Below are positions 1 through 9,643 of a DNA stretch of 47,872 bases, piece by piece. Each line of letters begins with the position of its first letter. Within the stretch, counting starts at the first letter, position 1. The position numbers and the translations under genes are program-made. The stretch is from CAZWCX01 sp964632945 (GTDB taxonomy: Bacteria; Planctomycetota; MHYJ01; WSZJ01; CAZWCX01). The stretch lies in NCBI GenBank assembly GCA_964632945.1, contig CAZWCX010000049.1, positions 1 through 47,872 of the forward strand, in the 5' to 3' direction. Below the pieces are notes generated by a model. It searched no databases. It was not told the DNA's origin and saw only the letters and a list, made by a program, of their open reading frames with translations.

Positions 1-104
1 CTCGTCGTCGGCGATGCACGGGGGCATCGCCTCCTCCTCGCGCCTCGCCGGGCGCAAAAATCGCCTCGGCCGAACCTAGGATCTCAAGATTGAAGACCCA
101 CTAG
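1..104 (-). mobile_element. Palindromic MITE-like element, copy A (truncated by window edge)
   Basis: The reverse complement of this stretch matches the left arm and apex of the elements at 6616-6783 and 9644-9810, starting with CTAGTGGGTCTTCAA and running through the GGCGATGC...GCATCGCC apex. The rest lies outside the window. The terminal CTAG at 101-104 contains the TAG stop codon of the PIN/TRAM gene, as in copies B and C. The orientation is opposite to the other copies. No coding sequence is expected here. Confidence 0.8.
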
Positions 105-1132
105 CCGCCGGTCTTGCGGGGCTCCCCGTTCCCCGGGCGGAGCTGGGCGAAGACGATGCGCCCGGCGGCCGTCTGCAGCAGATTGGTGATCGTACAGCCG
201 AGGGTCTCCCCCACGCGCCGGGCCGCGCCGTCGACGACCACCATCGAGCCGTCTTCCAGGTAGCCGACCCCCTGGTCCGGTTCCTGTCCGGTGCGGACGA
301 TGCGGACCGTGAGGGTCTGGCCCGGAAGAACGGCCGGGCGGAAGGCGGTGGCCAGGTCGTTGAGGTTGATGACCGGCACGTCCTCGAGCTGGGCGAGTTT
401 GTTGAGCCCGGGGTCGGTGGTCACCAGCCGGCCGCCGATCACCTTGCCGAGACGGACCAGCTTCGCGTCGTTTCCCTCCACACCGGGCACTTGCGAGTCG
501 TCGATGCGAACTTCGGTGGCCTTGTTCTTGCGCATGCGGTTCAACACATCCAGGCCGCGTCGGCCGCGCGAGCGCCGCTCCGGATCGTCGGCATCCGACA
601 TCGCCTGAATCTCATCGAGAATGAAGCGCGGGACGACGATCGGATTGGTGAGCAGCGGGGTGGCCGTGAGTTCGGCGATGCGTCCGTCGATGATGGACGT
701 CGTGTCGAGGACGAGCGGGATGCCGCCGCGTCCCTCGCGTTGGAACTCCACGAACGGGACGACGAACTTCAGGTCGTCCTTGACCTGGATGATGGCCACG
801 ACCGCGAGATAGCAGAACAGGAAGGTGATGGTGAATTCGATCCAGCTGCGCACTTCCGGTGTCTGGTTGCGCAGCCAGGGGACCAGGAAGAGGGCGTTGA
901 TGAAAATGGCGGAGACGACGAACCCGCACAGGATCCCGAACAAGGCGATCGACACGACCGAAATGTACCGGCGCGTGAAGCCGATTTCGACGGACACGAA
1001 GAAGAGAGAGGAGAACACGCCGCCGAAGAAGCCGTGGATCTGGCTGCCGCGGAAGAGCAGGTCGGCGAGTTGGACGCCGATGAAGCCGCTGAAGAGGATG
1101 AACAGCGCGCGGATGCCCCAGATCATCGTCAC
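101..1132 (-). CDS. PIN/TRAM domain membrane protein (YacL-like)
   Basis: The 343-aa protein starts with several hydrophobic helices (about residues 5-120). A PIN nuclease-like domain follows, with the acidic motifs VLDTTSIIDGR, FILDEIQ and TTDPGLN that are typical of metal-binding PIN folds. A C-terminal TRAM domain (about 270-340, GQTLTVRIVR...GVGYLEDGSMVVV) suggests RNA binding. The architecture matches the YacL-type family of putative membrane-tethered ribonucleases, whose cellular role is poorly defined. The GTG start overlaps the dGTPase stop by 4 nt (GTGA), and an ATG lies two codons inside. Translational coupling to dgt is likely. The TAG stop lies in the terminal CTAG of repeat copy A, so the C-terminus coincides with the element boundary. 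Confidence 0.85.
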   Translation of the reverse strand: MTMIWGIRALFILFSGFIGVQLADLLFRGSQIHGFFGGVFSSLFFVSVEIGFTRRYISVVSIALFGILCGFVVSAIFINALFLVPWLRNQTPEVRSWIEFTITFLFCYLAVVAIIQVKDDLKFVVPFVEFQREGRGGIPLVLDTTSIIDGRIAELTATPLLTNPIVVPRFILDEIQAMSDADDPERRSRGRRGLDVLNRMRKNKATEVRIDDSQVPGVEGNDAKLVRLGKVIGGRLVTTDPGLNKLAQLEDVPVINLNDLATAFRPAVLPGQTLTVRIVRTGQEPDQGVGYLEDGSMVVVDGAARRVGETLGCTITNLLQTAAGRIVFAQLRPGNGEPRKTGG

Positions 1133-2283
1133 ACCCGCTCAAAAGGGTTGAACAGCTTCCGCACTTCCTCCTGCGCGAAGCGATCCGTCATGCCGGCGAT
1201 GTAGTCGGCGACACACCGGGGCACGCCGACCTCCCGGCCCCAGGCCTGGAACTGCGGCGGCATCTGTTCCGGTCGCGTGGTGAATTCCTGGAAGAGGTCG
1301 CGAACGAATCGTTTCGCCTTCTCGGCCATGCGCACCACGCGATAGTGCCGGTAGAAGCGTTCGAACAGGAAGGCGCGCAACTCCTGGCGCATTTCCTCCA
1401 TCTCCGCGGTGAAGGCGACGAGCCGCGTGCCGGTGAGCTTGCGCACGTCCGCGGCGGACTGCACGCCGTGATCGCGCAGGCGGCGGGCGGTTTCCTCGAG
1501 CAGGTTGGTGACTTCGAGGTTGATCAGGAAGAGGACGGTCTGGAGCCGCGAGAGCGTCGCGTCCAATTCCCCGTACCGTTCGGTCACCTTGCGCCGGGCG
1601 TGGCGCCAGAGGGTCACCTGGTCGAGCTCGGCCTCCACCACCAATCCCGCCTTCACGCCGTCGTCGAGGTCGTGGTTGTCGTAGGCGACCGCGTCGCACA
1701 GGTCCACGACCTGGGCCTCGAGGAGAGGGGCCGACTCCGGTTCGTATTCGGCGAGGTGCGGACTGCGGGAACGCGCTTCGTGCTTGACGATCGATTCCCG
1801 CACCTCCCAGGTCAGGTTCAAGCCGGGGAAGGCGGGATAGCGCCGCTCGAGGAGTTCCACGATGCGGAGCGTCTGGGCGTTGTGCTCGAACCCCCCGTGA
1901 GCCTCCATCAGGCGGGAGAGCTCATCCTCGCCGGCGTGGCCGAACGGAGGGTGTCCGAGGTCGTGGGCCAGGGCGAGGCACTCGCACAGGTCTTCGTTCA
2001 GGCGAAGGGAGCGCGCGACGGTGCGGGAGATCTGGGCCACTTCCATCGTGTGGGTGAGACGGGTGCGGTAGTAGTCCCCCTCGTGGTTGACGAACACCTG
2101 GGTCTTGTACTCCAGTCGGCGATAGGCGGTGGAATGGATGATGCGGTCCCGGTCGCGCTGGAAGGCGGTGCGGTACGGGTGGGGTTGTTCCGGGGTGCGG
2201 CGGCCGCGTGATTCCGCGCTGCGCATCGCCCAGGGAGCAAGCCAGTCGGTCTCCCGACGCTCCTGGTCTTCCCGGGTGAGCAT
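1129..2283 (-). CDS. dgt: Deoxyguanosinetriphosphate triphosphohydrolase-like protein (HD domain)
   Basis: The 384-aa length is typical of the short dNTP triphosphohydrolase family, which cleaves dNTPs to deoxynucleoside and triphosphate. The HD-domain metal ligands are visible: His78 in RLTHTMEV and His107-Asp108 in AHDLGHPPFGH, with a later Asp in the VDLCDAVAYDNHD segment. The N-terminal RTAFQRDRDRIIHS...YRRLEYKTQVF block is also characteristic. The ATG is preceded by AGGAG, which overlaps the end of mtnA, so dgt is probably cotranscribed with mtnA and the downstream PIN/TRAM gene. Substrate preference cannot be read from sequence. In this family some members act on several dNTPs with allosteric activation. 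Confidence 0.92.
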   Translation of the reverse strand: MLTREDQERRETDWLAPWAMRSAESRGRRTPEQPHPYRTAFQRDRDRIIHSTAYRRLEYKTQVFVNHEGDYYRTRLTHTMEVAQISRTVARSLRLNEDLCECLALAHDLGHPPFGHAGEDELSRLMEAHGGFEHNAQTLRIVELLERRYPAFPGLNLTWEVRESIVKHEARSRSPHLAEYEPESAPLLEAQVVDLCDAVAYDNHDLDDGVKAGLVVEAELDQVTLWRHARRKVTERYGELDATLSRLQTVLFLINLEVTNLLEETARRLRDHGVQSAADVRKLTGTRLVAFTAEMEEMRQELRAFLFERFYRHYRVVRMAEKAKRFVRDLFQEFTTRPEQMPPQFQAWGREVGVPRCVADYIAGMTDRFAQEEVRKLFNPFERV

Positions 2284-2292
2284 CGCGGACTC

Positions 2293-3347
<1,055 letters not shown>

Positions 3348-3351
<4 letters not shown>

Positions 3352-3596
3352 AGCGCGCCTGCCGCCTTCAGCAGCTTCTTCAGCGTGTCGGTCGGCTGCG
3401 CCCCCTTGGAGAGCCAGTACTCCAGGCGAGCCTTGTCGACGACGACCTTCTTGCTCGATTCGGTGATGCGCGGATCGTAGCTGCCCAACAGCTCGAGCGA
3501 GCGTCCGTCGCGACGGGTGGTGCTGCTGTAGACGCCGATGCGCCAGAAGGCGCGATTGGACCGACCCGTTCGGGTCATGCGGATGCGAACGGCCAT
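3348..3596 (-). CDS. rpsP: 30S ribosomal protein bS16
   Basis: The 82-aa protein begins MAVRIRMTRTGRSNRAFWRI and contains LLGSYDP and the tail block RLEYWLSKGAQPTDTLKKLL, all typical of bS16, a small-subunit assembly protein. The length is normal. The ATG at 3594-3596 was chosen because the open frame continues upstream into an out-of-family translation that overlaps ffh. It lies 59 nt downstream of ffh, a common ffh-rpsP arrangement, and overlaps mtnA by 4 nt. Confidence 0.95.
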
Positions 3597-3655
3597 GGAA
3601 CGGTTGCCTCCTCCAAACTCCGGATCATGATGACGAAAGATCGGGCCGAGGCCCG

Positions 3656-4996
3656 TCAATTCTTGCCCATCAGGCCGCGTCCCCCGAGCCGTCCCCCACC
3701 GCCCAGGAGTCGCTTGAATTTGCCCATGTTCTTCATCATTTTCTTCACTTCCTTGAACTGCTTGAGCATCGTGTTGACCTCCTGAATGGTGCGCCCGGAG
3801 CCGGTGGCGATCCGGCGTCGGCGGCTCCCGTTCAGGAGTTCGGGGCGACTGCGCTCGTTCGGGGTCATGCTCTGGATGATCGCTTCGATGTGCTTCAGGT
3901 CCTTTTCGTCGACCATCTCGGACATGCCGCCCATGCCGGGGATGAGCGCGATCAGGTCCTTGAGCGGACCCATCTTGCGCACCTGCTGGAACTGATCCAG
4001 GAAGTCCTGCAGCGTGAATTCGTTGCGACGCAGCTTGCGCTCGAGTTCGGCCGCCTTGTCCTGGTCGATCGCCTCCTGCGCCTTCTCGACCAGCGACACG
4101 ACGTCGCCCATGCCGAGAATGCGCGAGGCCATCCGGTCGGGATGGAACTCCTCGAACGCCTCGATCTTCTCGCCCACGCCGATGAATTTGATCGGCTTGC
4201 CGGTGACCGCGCGGACCGAGAGCGCGGCGCCGCCGCGGGCATCGCCGTCCAGCTTGGTCAGGATCACGCCGTCGAGCGCGAGCGTCTCGTTGAACGCCTT
4301 GGCGCTGTTCACGGCATCCTGGCCGGTCATCGAATCGCAGACCAGAAACACCTGGTGGGGCTTCGTCTTGTCGGCGACGTCCTTCACTTCGGCCATCAGG
4401 GCCTGATCGATGTGCAGGCGTCCCGCGGTGTCGAGGATCACCACGTCGCGGCCCTTTTCGACCGCGGACTGTACCCCGCGCGCGCAAATGGCGGGCGGAC
4501 GACCCCCTTCTTCCGCGTGAACCGGGATGTCGAGCTGGCGACCGAGCACCTTGAGCTGTTCAATGGCCGCCGGACGCTGCACGTCCGCCGCCACCAGGAG
4601 GGGGAGCTTGCCCTTGCGCGTCATCAGGTAACGCGCCAGTTTTCCGCAGGTGGTGGTCTTGCCGCTCCCCTGAAGCCCCGCCATCAGAATCACCGTCGGG
4701 CCCGAGGGATTGTAGGGAATCTCCACGTCCACGGGGCCCATCAGGCCGACCAATTCATCGTGGACGATCTTGACGATCTGATGCGCCGGGTTGATCCCCT
4801 TGATCACCTCCTGGCCGACCGCCGCCGCGCTCACCTTCTCGATGAAGTCCTTGCAGACCTTGTAGTTAACGTCGGCCTGGAGCAAGGCCGTGCGAACTTC
4901 ACGGAGTCCCTCCTGGATGTTCGCCTCGGAGAGGGAACCTCGCCCGGAGAGCTTGCGGAAGAACTTATTGAGGCTGTCGGAGAGGGATTCGAACAT
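3656..4996 (-). CDS. ffh: Signal recognition particle protein Ffh (SRP54)
   Basis: This GTPase binds SRP RNA and signal sequences to target membrane proteins. The 446-aa protein has the N domain, a G domain with GLQGSGKTTTCGKLA (P loop), DTAGRLHID and TKLDGDARGGAAL, and a methionine-rich M domain that ends in a short Gly-rich tail (about residues 430-446). Length and order of parts are normal. It heads the ffh-rpsP-mtnA-dgt-PIN/TRAM run and is separated from murA by 90 nt. No SRP RNA gene was recognised in the window. Confidence 0.97.
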   Translation of the reverse strand: MFESLSDSLNKFFRKLSGRGSLSEANIQEGLREVRTALLQADVNYKVCKDFIEKVSAAAVGQEVIKGINPAHQIVKIVHDELVGLMGPVDVEIPYNPSGPTVILMAGLQGSGKTTTCGKLARYLMTRKGKLPLLVAADVQRPAAIEQLKVLGRQLDIPVHAEEGGRPPAICARGVQSAVEKGRDVVILDTAGRLHIDQALMAEVKDVADKTKPHQVFLVCDSMTGQDAVNSAKAFNETLALDGVILTKLDGDARGGAALSVRAVTGKPIKFIGVGEKIEAFEEFHPDRMASRILGMGDVVSLVEKAQEAIDQDKAAELERKLRRNEFTLQDFLDQFQQVRKMGPLKDLIALIPGMGGMSEMVDEKDLKHIEAIIQSMTPNERSRPELLNGSRRRRIATGSGRTIQEVNTMLKQFKEVKKMMKNMGKFKRLLGGGGRLGGRGLMGKN

Positions 4997-5086
4997 GGCC
5001 TGAAATCGACGGACGGAGAGCCGGATCGAAAGGGCGGAGTATAGCGGCTTTGCGGTGGATTGGGTAGGAAAATCCCCTCCCCGGGG

Positions 5087-6385
5087 CTAATCCCCTTCGG
5101 GCGCGACCGGGACCAGGCGGACATCCTCCAGGCGGTCCATGCGCGCGCCCAGTCCGGCGAGCTTGAGGTCGATCCGCTCGTATCCTCGATCGATGTGGTA
5201 GACCCGGGAGATCTCCGTCTTTCCCCTCGCCCCGAGGGCGGCGATGACCAGGGCGGCGGAGGCGCGCAGGTCGGACGCCATGACCGGGGCGCCGTGGAGT
5301 TCGGAGACTCCGTGGATCACGGCGCTGGGACCTTCCTTGAAAATGCTGGCTCCCATCCGGTTCAGTTCCGCGACATGCATGAATCGGTCGGGGTAGATCC
5401 GCTCGGTCACGACACTGATGCCGTCCGCGGTGGCCATCATCGCCATCATTTGTGCCTGCAGGTCGGTGGGGAAGCCGGGATACGGGAGGGTGGTCAGGTG
5501 TACGGAACGGCAGCGGCGCGGGCCGTTGATGCGGACCCGATCGGAATGGCGTTCGATACCGCAGCCGGCTTCGCGCAGCTTGTCGATCAGGGCGCCGAGG
5601 TGGTCGGCGCGGCAGTCGAGGACCATGACGTCTCCGCCGGTCGCGGCGGCGGCGATCATGTACGTGCCGGCCTCGACCCGGTCGGGGATGACGGTGGTCT
5701 CCGCGCCCTGCAGACGTTCTACGCCTTCGATCACGACGCGGTGCGTTCCCGCCCCCTGGATGCGGGCGCCCATCCGGTTGAGGAAGTCCGCCAGATCGGC
5801 CACTTCCGGTTCGCAGGCCGCGTTTTCGATGACGGTCGTCCCGCGGGCGAGGGAGGCGGCCATGACGATGTTGGCGGTGCCGGTGACGCTCGACCCGAAC
5901 GATCCGCCGAGAAACATGTCGGTCCCCTGGAGCCGCGGGCTTTCCGCCACGACGTATCCGGCGTCGGAGGTGACCGTGGCTCCCAGGGCGGCGAGCCCTT
6001 TCAGGTGCAGGTCGACGGGTCGCACCCCGATGACGCACCCCCCCGGGAGGGAGACGACGGCCTTGCCGCGCCGGGCGACCAGAGGGCCGAGGACGCAGAA
6101 GGAGGCGCGCATGGTGCGAACGAGCTCGTACCGAGCCTTGACTTGGGAGGCGTCGCGCACCCGGGTCGTCACGGTTCCCTTCTCGTCCCAGTCGACCTGG
6201 ACGCCGAGATCGCGGAGGATTTCCACCATCGTCTCGACGTCCTTCAGGCGGGGTACCCGGTGGATGACGCACTCGCCGTCGGAAAGGATGGTGGCCGCCA
6301 GGATGGGCAGGGCGGAATTCTTCGAACCGCTCGTACGGATCTCTCCGCGCAGCCGGTATCCGCCGTCGACGATGAACTTGTCCAT
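5087..6385 (-). CDS. murA: UDP-N-acetylglucosamine 1-carboxyvinyltransferase
   Basis: The first committed step of peptidoglycan synthesis: transfer of enolpyruvate from PEP to UDP-GlcNAc. The start MDKFIVDGGYRLRGEI is used because it matches the family N-terminus; an upstream in-frame start at 6460 would add 25 unconserved residues. The resulting 432 aa is close to the usual 420. The catalytic and fosfomycin-reactive Cys117 lies in LPGGCVIGVRPVDLH, and Asn/Arg substrate motifs such as TSGSKNSALP are present. A 230-nt spacer separates it from repeat copy B. A MurA implies a peptidoglycan wall. Confidence 0.95.
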   Translation of the reverse strand: MDKFIVDGGYRLRGEIRTSGSKNSALPILAATILSDGECVIHRVPRLKDVETMVEILRDLGVQVDWDEKGTVTTRVRDASQVKARYELVRTMRASFCVLGPLVARRGKAVVSLPGGCVIGVRPVDLHLKGLAALGATVTSDAGYVVAESPRLQGTDMFLGGSFGSSVTGTANIVMAASLARGTTVIENAACEPEVADLADFLNRMGARIQGAGTHRVVIEGVERLQGAETTVIPDRVEAGTYMIAAAATGGDVMVLDCRADHLGALIDKLREAGCGIERHSDRVRINGPRRCRSVHLTTLPYPGFPTDLQAQMMAMMATADGISVVTERIYPDRFMHVAELNRMGASIFKEGPSAVIHGVSELHGAPVMASDLRASAALVIAALGARGKTEISRVYHIDRGYERIDLKLAGLGARMDRLEDVRLVPVAPEGD

Positions 6386-6615
6386 GGCACCTCGCAGGGG
6401 TTGTTCGGTTCCGGCGGCCCGGGCCGCGCGCATCACCCATGTTACATCGGCAGCGGACACGCGGAAAGTGTAGCGGTGCCGTGCGGTTCCCGGTTTCCTG
6501 CGGAATTCCGGCGGCAGGACGCCCGCGCGCGCGCCGGGAGACGTCCTCCGGCGCGCTCGAGCGCCGCGGTCCCGCGTGTCCGGCGGCCCGGGAGGATCGC
6601 CGTCCGCGCGGACGG

Positions 6616-6783
6616 CTAGTGCGTCTTCAATCTTGAGATCCTAGGTTCGGCCGAGGCGATTTTCGCGCCCGGCGAGGCGCGAGGAGGAGGCGATGCCTCA
6701 GTGCATCGCCGACGACGAGCAACGAAGCCCGGCACGAAAAGCGACCGGACCAACCTGGGAAATCAAGGTTGAAGCCCCACTAG
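6616..6783 (+). mobile_element. Palindromic MITE-like element, copy B (complete, 168 bp)
   Basis: Both ends carry CTAG followed by related inverted ends (TAGTGCGTCTTCAATCTTGA on the left; the right end reverse-complemented is TAGTGGGGCTTCAACCTTGA). The two arms of about 70 nt are imperfectly complementary along their whole length, and the apex pairs GGCGATGC with GCATCGCC around a 6-nt loop. The element has no ORF, so it could only move with a transposase supplied elsewhere. The CTAG at 6780-6783 holds the stop codon of prmC. The TA at each end fits TA target duplication as in IS630/Tc1-mariner elements; this assignment is inference. Confidence 0.82.
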
Positions 6784-7646
6784 CCCGGGCGTCGCTGGAC
6801 CTCCACCACCCGTAGAATCCCGCCCAGGTCGCGGTGAAACTCCGGGTCCCCCCAGCGCGGCTCCGCGCGGACGATCTCGCGGACGGCCCCCTCCTGCCGG
6901 TGCCCGATCTCGAGCAGCATCCGTCCCCCCGCCCGCACCACGCCGGGGGCGGAGAAAATCAGCGGCCGGATGACGTCCAGGCCATCCGCTCCGGCGAGCA
7001 GCGCCAGGGGCGGTTCCCAGTCCCGAACCTCGGGCTGCAGATCGGGAAACTCCGCGGTGGTCACATAGGGCGGGTTGGCGACGAGAAGGTCGACGGATGC
7101 TTCGCCCAGCGGGGCGAGGGCGTCGCCGCACCGGAAGTCGATCCGGTCCGCGACCCCGTGACGGGCCGCGTTCTCCCGCGCCAGGGCGATCGCTTCCGGG
7201 GACAGGTCCACGGCCGCGATGCGCCAACCGGGAAACCGGTGCGCCAGCACGATCGCAAGCGCCCCGGAGCCGGTGCCGATGTCGGCCACGGCGGCGTCCG
7301 CGCGGAGATTCCCGGACTCGAAGGCACGGACGGCGCGGTCGACGATTCCTTCCGTCTCCGGACGGGGAATGAGGACCCGCCGGTCGACGGCGAAGACGAG
7401 TCCGTAGAATTCGCACTCGCCGAGAACGTATTGCAGCGGTTCCCTCCGGCACCGCCGATCCAGGCGGGCGCGGAAGGCGTCCAGGGCGTTCGGCGGGACC
7501 TCGCGGCCGAGCTCGAACCGGAGCCGCCAGCGATCGGTGCCCAGGACGGCGGCCAGGAGTCGTTCGGCGTCGGCCCGCGGGTCTTCCACGCGAGCCGCGG
7601 CGAGACGCCGTTCCCCGTCCTCGAGCGCGCTTCGGACCGCGGTCAT
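6780..7646 (-). CDS. prmC: Peptide chain release factor N5-glutamine methyltransferase
   Basis: This enzyme methylates the Gln of the GGQ motif in release factors. The 288-aa protein has an N-terminal helical domain, the SAM-binding ADIGTGSGALAIVLA motif (about residue 120) and the catalytic NPPYV motif (about residue 190), which places the substrate Gln. A LIPRPETE block precedes the SAM site, as in HemK/PrmC. It lies 58 nt downstream of prfA, its substrate gene, a conserved pairing. The TAG stop lies within the CTAG that ends repeat copy B. Confidence 0.94.
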   Translation of the reverse strand: MTAVRSALEDGERRLAAARVEDPRADAERLLAAVLGTDRWRLRFELGREVPPNALDAFRARLDRRCRREPLQYVLGECEFYGLVFAVDRRVLIPRPETEGIVDRAVRAFESGNLRADAAVADIGTGSGALAIVLAHRFPGWRIAAVDLSPEAIALARENAARHGVADRIDFRCGDALAPLGEASVDLLVANPPYVTTAEFPDLQPEVRDWEPPLALLAGADGLDVIRPLIFSAPGVVRAGGRMLLEIGHRQEGAVREIVRAEPRWGDPEFHRDLGGILRVVEVQRRPG

Positions 7647-7704
7647 GAGGCCAACCCTGCCCGCGCGGGCGCACTCCGCTCCGCGGTCCGCTCCCGGCGA
7701 GAGC

Positions 7705-8787
7705 TCACGCCTTTTCCCCGGCGAGTTTCCGGATCTTGGCCTCCCGGTCCGCCGCCTTGAGCGCGGCGACGAGTTCGTCCAGGTCGCCGTCCATCATCCC
7801 CTCGAGATTGTGGGAGGTGAATCCGATGCGGTGGTCGGTGACGCGGCTTTGAGGAAAATTGAACGTGCGGATCTTCTCGCTCCGATCCCCCGTGCCGATC
7901 TGGTTGCGGCGGACCTCATCGCGCGCCGACTTCAGCTTTTGCTTTTCGAGCTCGAAGAGCTGAGCGCGGAGCATGCGCATCGCCATCTCGCGGTTGCGCG
8001 CCTGCGAGCGCTCCGTGCGGCAGTGGATCTCGATTCCGGAAGGTTTGTGGATCAGCCGGACGGCGGTGGCGACCTTATTGACGTTCTGTCCCCCGGGGCC
8101 GCCGGCGCGGATGAACTGTAGATCCAGATCGTCCGCCTTGATTTCGACGTCGACTTCCTCGGCCTCCGGCAACACCGCGACCGTGCTCGTGGAGGTGTGA
8201 ATCCGTCCCTGGGTTTCGGTCGCCGGGACCCGCTGGACGCGGTGGGTTCCGCTTTCGTAGGCCAGGTGCGAATAGACGTCGGTCCCGCTGATCGATACCG
8301 AGACCCATTTGTACCCGCCCATCACCGAATCGCTCGAATCGATGATTTCCCACTTCCATCCCTTGCGGTCGGCGAAGCGGCCGTACATGCGCAAGAGGTC
8401 GCCCGTGAACAGCGCGGCTTCATCGCCGCCGGTTCCCGCGCGAAGCTCCATGATGACGTCGCGGTCGCCGTCCTCGTTTTCCGACAGCAGCATGTTGGTG
8501 ATCTCGTCGGCGATCCGGTTGCGTACGGCGAGGGCCTCGGCGAGCTCGGCCTTGGCGAGTTCCCGGAGTTCGGGATCTTCTTTCGGGTCTTCGGCCATGG
8601 CGCGGGCGGAGGTCGCCTTCGCGTCCTGTTCCGCGAGCGATTTGTAGCGGGTCGCCCACTTCGCCAGTCGGCCGCGCTCCTTCATCAGGGCGGAGTATCG
8701 TCCCGCCTGGGTCATGATCTGCGGGTCGGCGACGAGTCGTTCGATCTCGTCATACCGATCCGCCATGGCGCGGATTTTGTCGAGCAT
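7705..8787 (-). CDS. prfA: Peptide chain release factor 1
   Basis: RF1 terminates translation at UAA and UAG. The PAT tripeptide in HRVQRVPATETQGRIH (RF1-type PxT rather than RF2-type SPF) and the RAGGPGGQNVN motif (GGQ near residue 235) identify it. The start MLDKIRAMADRYDEIE gives 360 aa, the usual RF1 length. The longer frame from 8826 would translate through an intrinsic terminator, so it is rejected. The gene order rpmE-prfA-prmC-murA is conserved in several phyla. Its transcription is probably separated in part from rpmE by the terminator at 8805-8848. Confidence 0.96.
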   Translation of the reverse strand: MLDKIRAMADRYDEIERLVADPQIMTQAGRYSALMKERGRLAKWATRYKSLAEQDAKATSARAMAEDPKEDPELRELAKAELAEALAVRNRIADEITNMLLSENEDGDRDVIMELRAGTGGDEAALFTGDLLRMYGRFADRKGWKWEIIDSSDSVMGGYKWVSVSISGTDVYSHLAYESGTHRVQRVPATETQGRIHTSTSTVAVLPEAEEVDVEIKADDLDLQFIRAGGPGGQNVNKVATAVRLIHKPSGIEIHCRTERSQARNREMAMRMLRAQLFELEKQKLKSARDEVRRNQIGTGDRSEKIRTFNFPQSRVTDHRIGFTSHNLEGMMDGDLDELVAALKAADREAKIRKLAGEKA

Positions 8788-8804
8788 GGGTCCGATCCCG
8801 GAAT

Positions 8805-8848
8805 GGAAAAAGAAAAGCCCTGCCACAAGGCGCCAGGCCGGGCAGGGC
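8805..8848 (-). terminator. Intrinsic terminator between rpmE and prfA
   Basis: On the minus strand GCCCTGCC (8841-8848) pairs with GGCAGGGC (8817-8824), followed at once by the T-rich run TTTTCTTTTTCC. This is a classical rho-independent terminator downstream of rpmE (stop at 8941). It ends less than 20 nt before the prfA ATG, so it may act as an attenuator for prfA. Confidence 0.8.
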
Positions 8849-8940
8849 GATGAAACCTCTGTTTCGGTGATCCGACGGGCTGCGTCCCTGCCTCGAAGCG
8901 CGGCGGGGGGCGCGACGGCCCCACGCCGGTCCGAGGGAAT

Positions 8941-9522
8941 CTACGCAGACGGCGGATCGGCAGGAGCCGCAGGGGGGGCGGCGGGCGGCGCCGCGGCGGC
9001 CTCGGCTTTCGCCTTGGCCTCCGCCTCGGCTTTCGCCTTGGCGTCCGCCTCGGCTTTCGCCTTGGCCTCCGCCTCGGCCCGGGCTTTCGCCTCGGCGTCC
9101 GCTTCGGCCTTCGCCTTGGCTTCGGCCTCGGCCTTCGCCTTGGCTTCCGCAGCCGCCTTGGCCTTCGCTTCGGCCTCTTCCTTGGCCTTGCGCGCCGCGT
9201 CCGCAGCGGCCTTCTTCTCGGCCCGCTTCTGCTCGCGCTGCACGCGTTCCTTCTCGGCGGACTCGGCGGCCTGCTTCGCCTGCTTTTCCTGCTCTTCCTT
9301 CTTGCGCTGAAGCTCCTTGTCGGCGTTCCAGGAGAAGCGGCGCTGGAACTTCTCCACCATGCCGGCGGTGTCGACGAACTTCTGCTTGCCGGTATAGAAG
9401 GGGTGGCACTTCGAGCAGATTTCCACGGTGATCTTCTCGACCGTCGAGCGGGTGCTGAAGGTCTCGCCGCAGCCGCAGTGAACGGTCGTTTCCACGTAGT
9501 TGGGGTGAATGCCCTTCTTCAT
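8941..9522 (-). CDS. rpmE: 50S ribosomal protein bL31 with long Ala/Lys/Glu-rich C-terminal tail
   Basis: Residues 1-70 are a zinc-type bL31: MKKGIHPNY at the start, Cys16/Cys18 in HCGCGE and Cys36/Cys39 in CSKCHPFYTGKQKF. The protein continues for about 120 residues, where bL31 normally ends near 70. The tail first runs through charged Lys/Glu/Gln helix-like sequence, then low-complexity AEAKAK repeats, and closes in an Ala/Pro-rich end. The start was set at the family N-terminus, 29 codons inside the open frame and after a GGGAG ribosome-binding site. The tail is in frame, without a stop, and likely forms a long single helix or coiled coil reaching off the ribosome. Its function is unknown. 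Confidence 0.92.
   Translation of the reverse strand: MKKGIHPNYVETTVHCGCGETFSTRSTVEKITVEICSKCHPFYTGKQKFVDTAGMVEKFQRRFSWNADKELQRKKEEQEKQAKQAAESAEKERVQREQKRAEKKAAADAARKAKEEAEAKAKAAAEAKAKAEAEAKAKAEADAEAKARAEAEAKAKAEADAKAKAEAEAKAKAEAAAAPPAAPPAAPADPPSA
8998..9150 (-). repeat. Low-complexity AEAKAK-coding tandem repeat in rpmE
   Basis: About 50 codons alternate Ala with Lys or Glu (for example AEAKAKAEADAK). On the plus strand this reads as imperfect repeats of gcctcggctttcgccttgg. Slippage could readily alter its length. It forms part of the bL31 tail. Confidence 0.75.
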
Positions 9523-9643
9523 CGGATCGCTCCCATCCTCGGTTGGCGCCCGGTCCTGCTCGGACCGAAACGGGGCGTAGAGAATATGGCGAAAGGGGCA
9601 GGGTGTCAAGGAGATTCCAGGATTTCACGCGTGCGGACGATGG

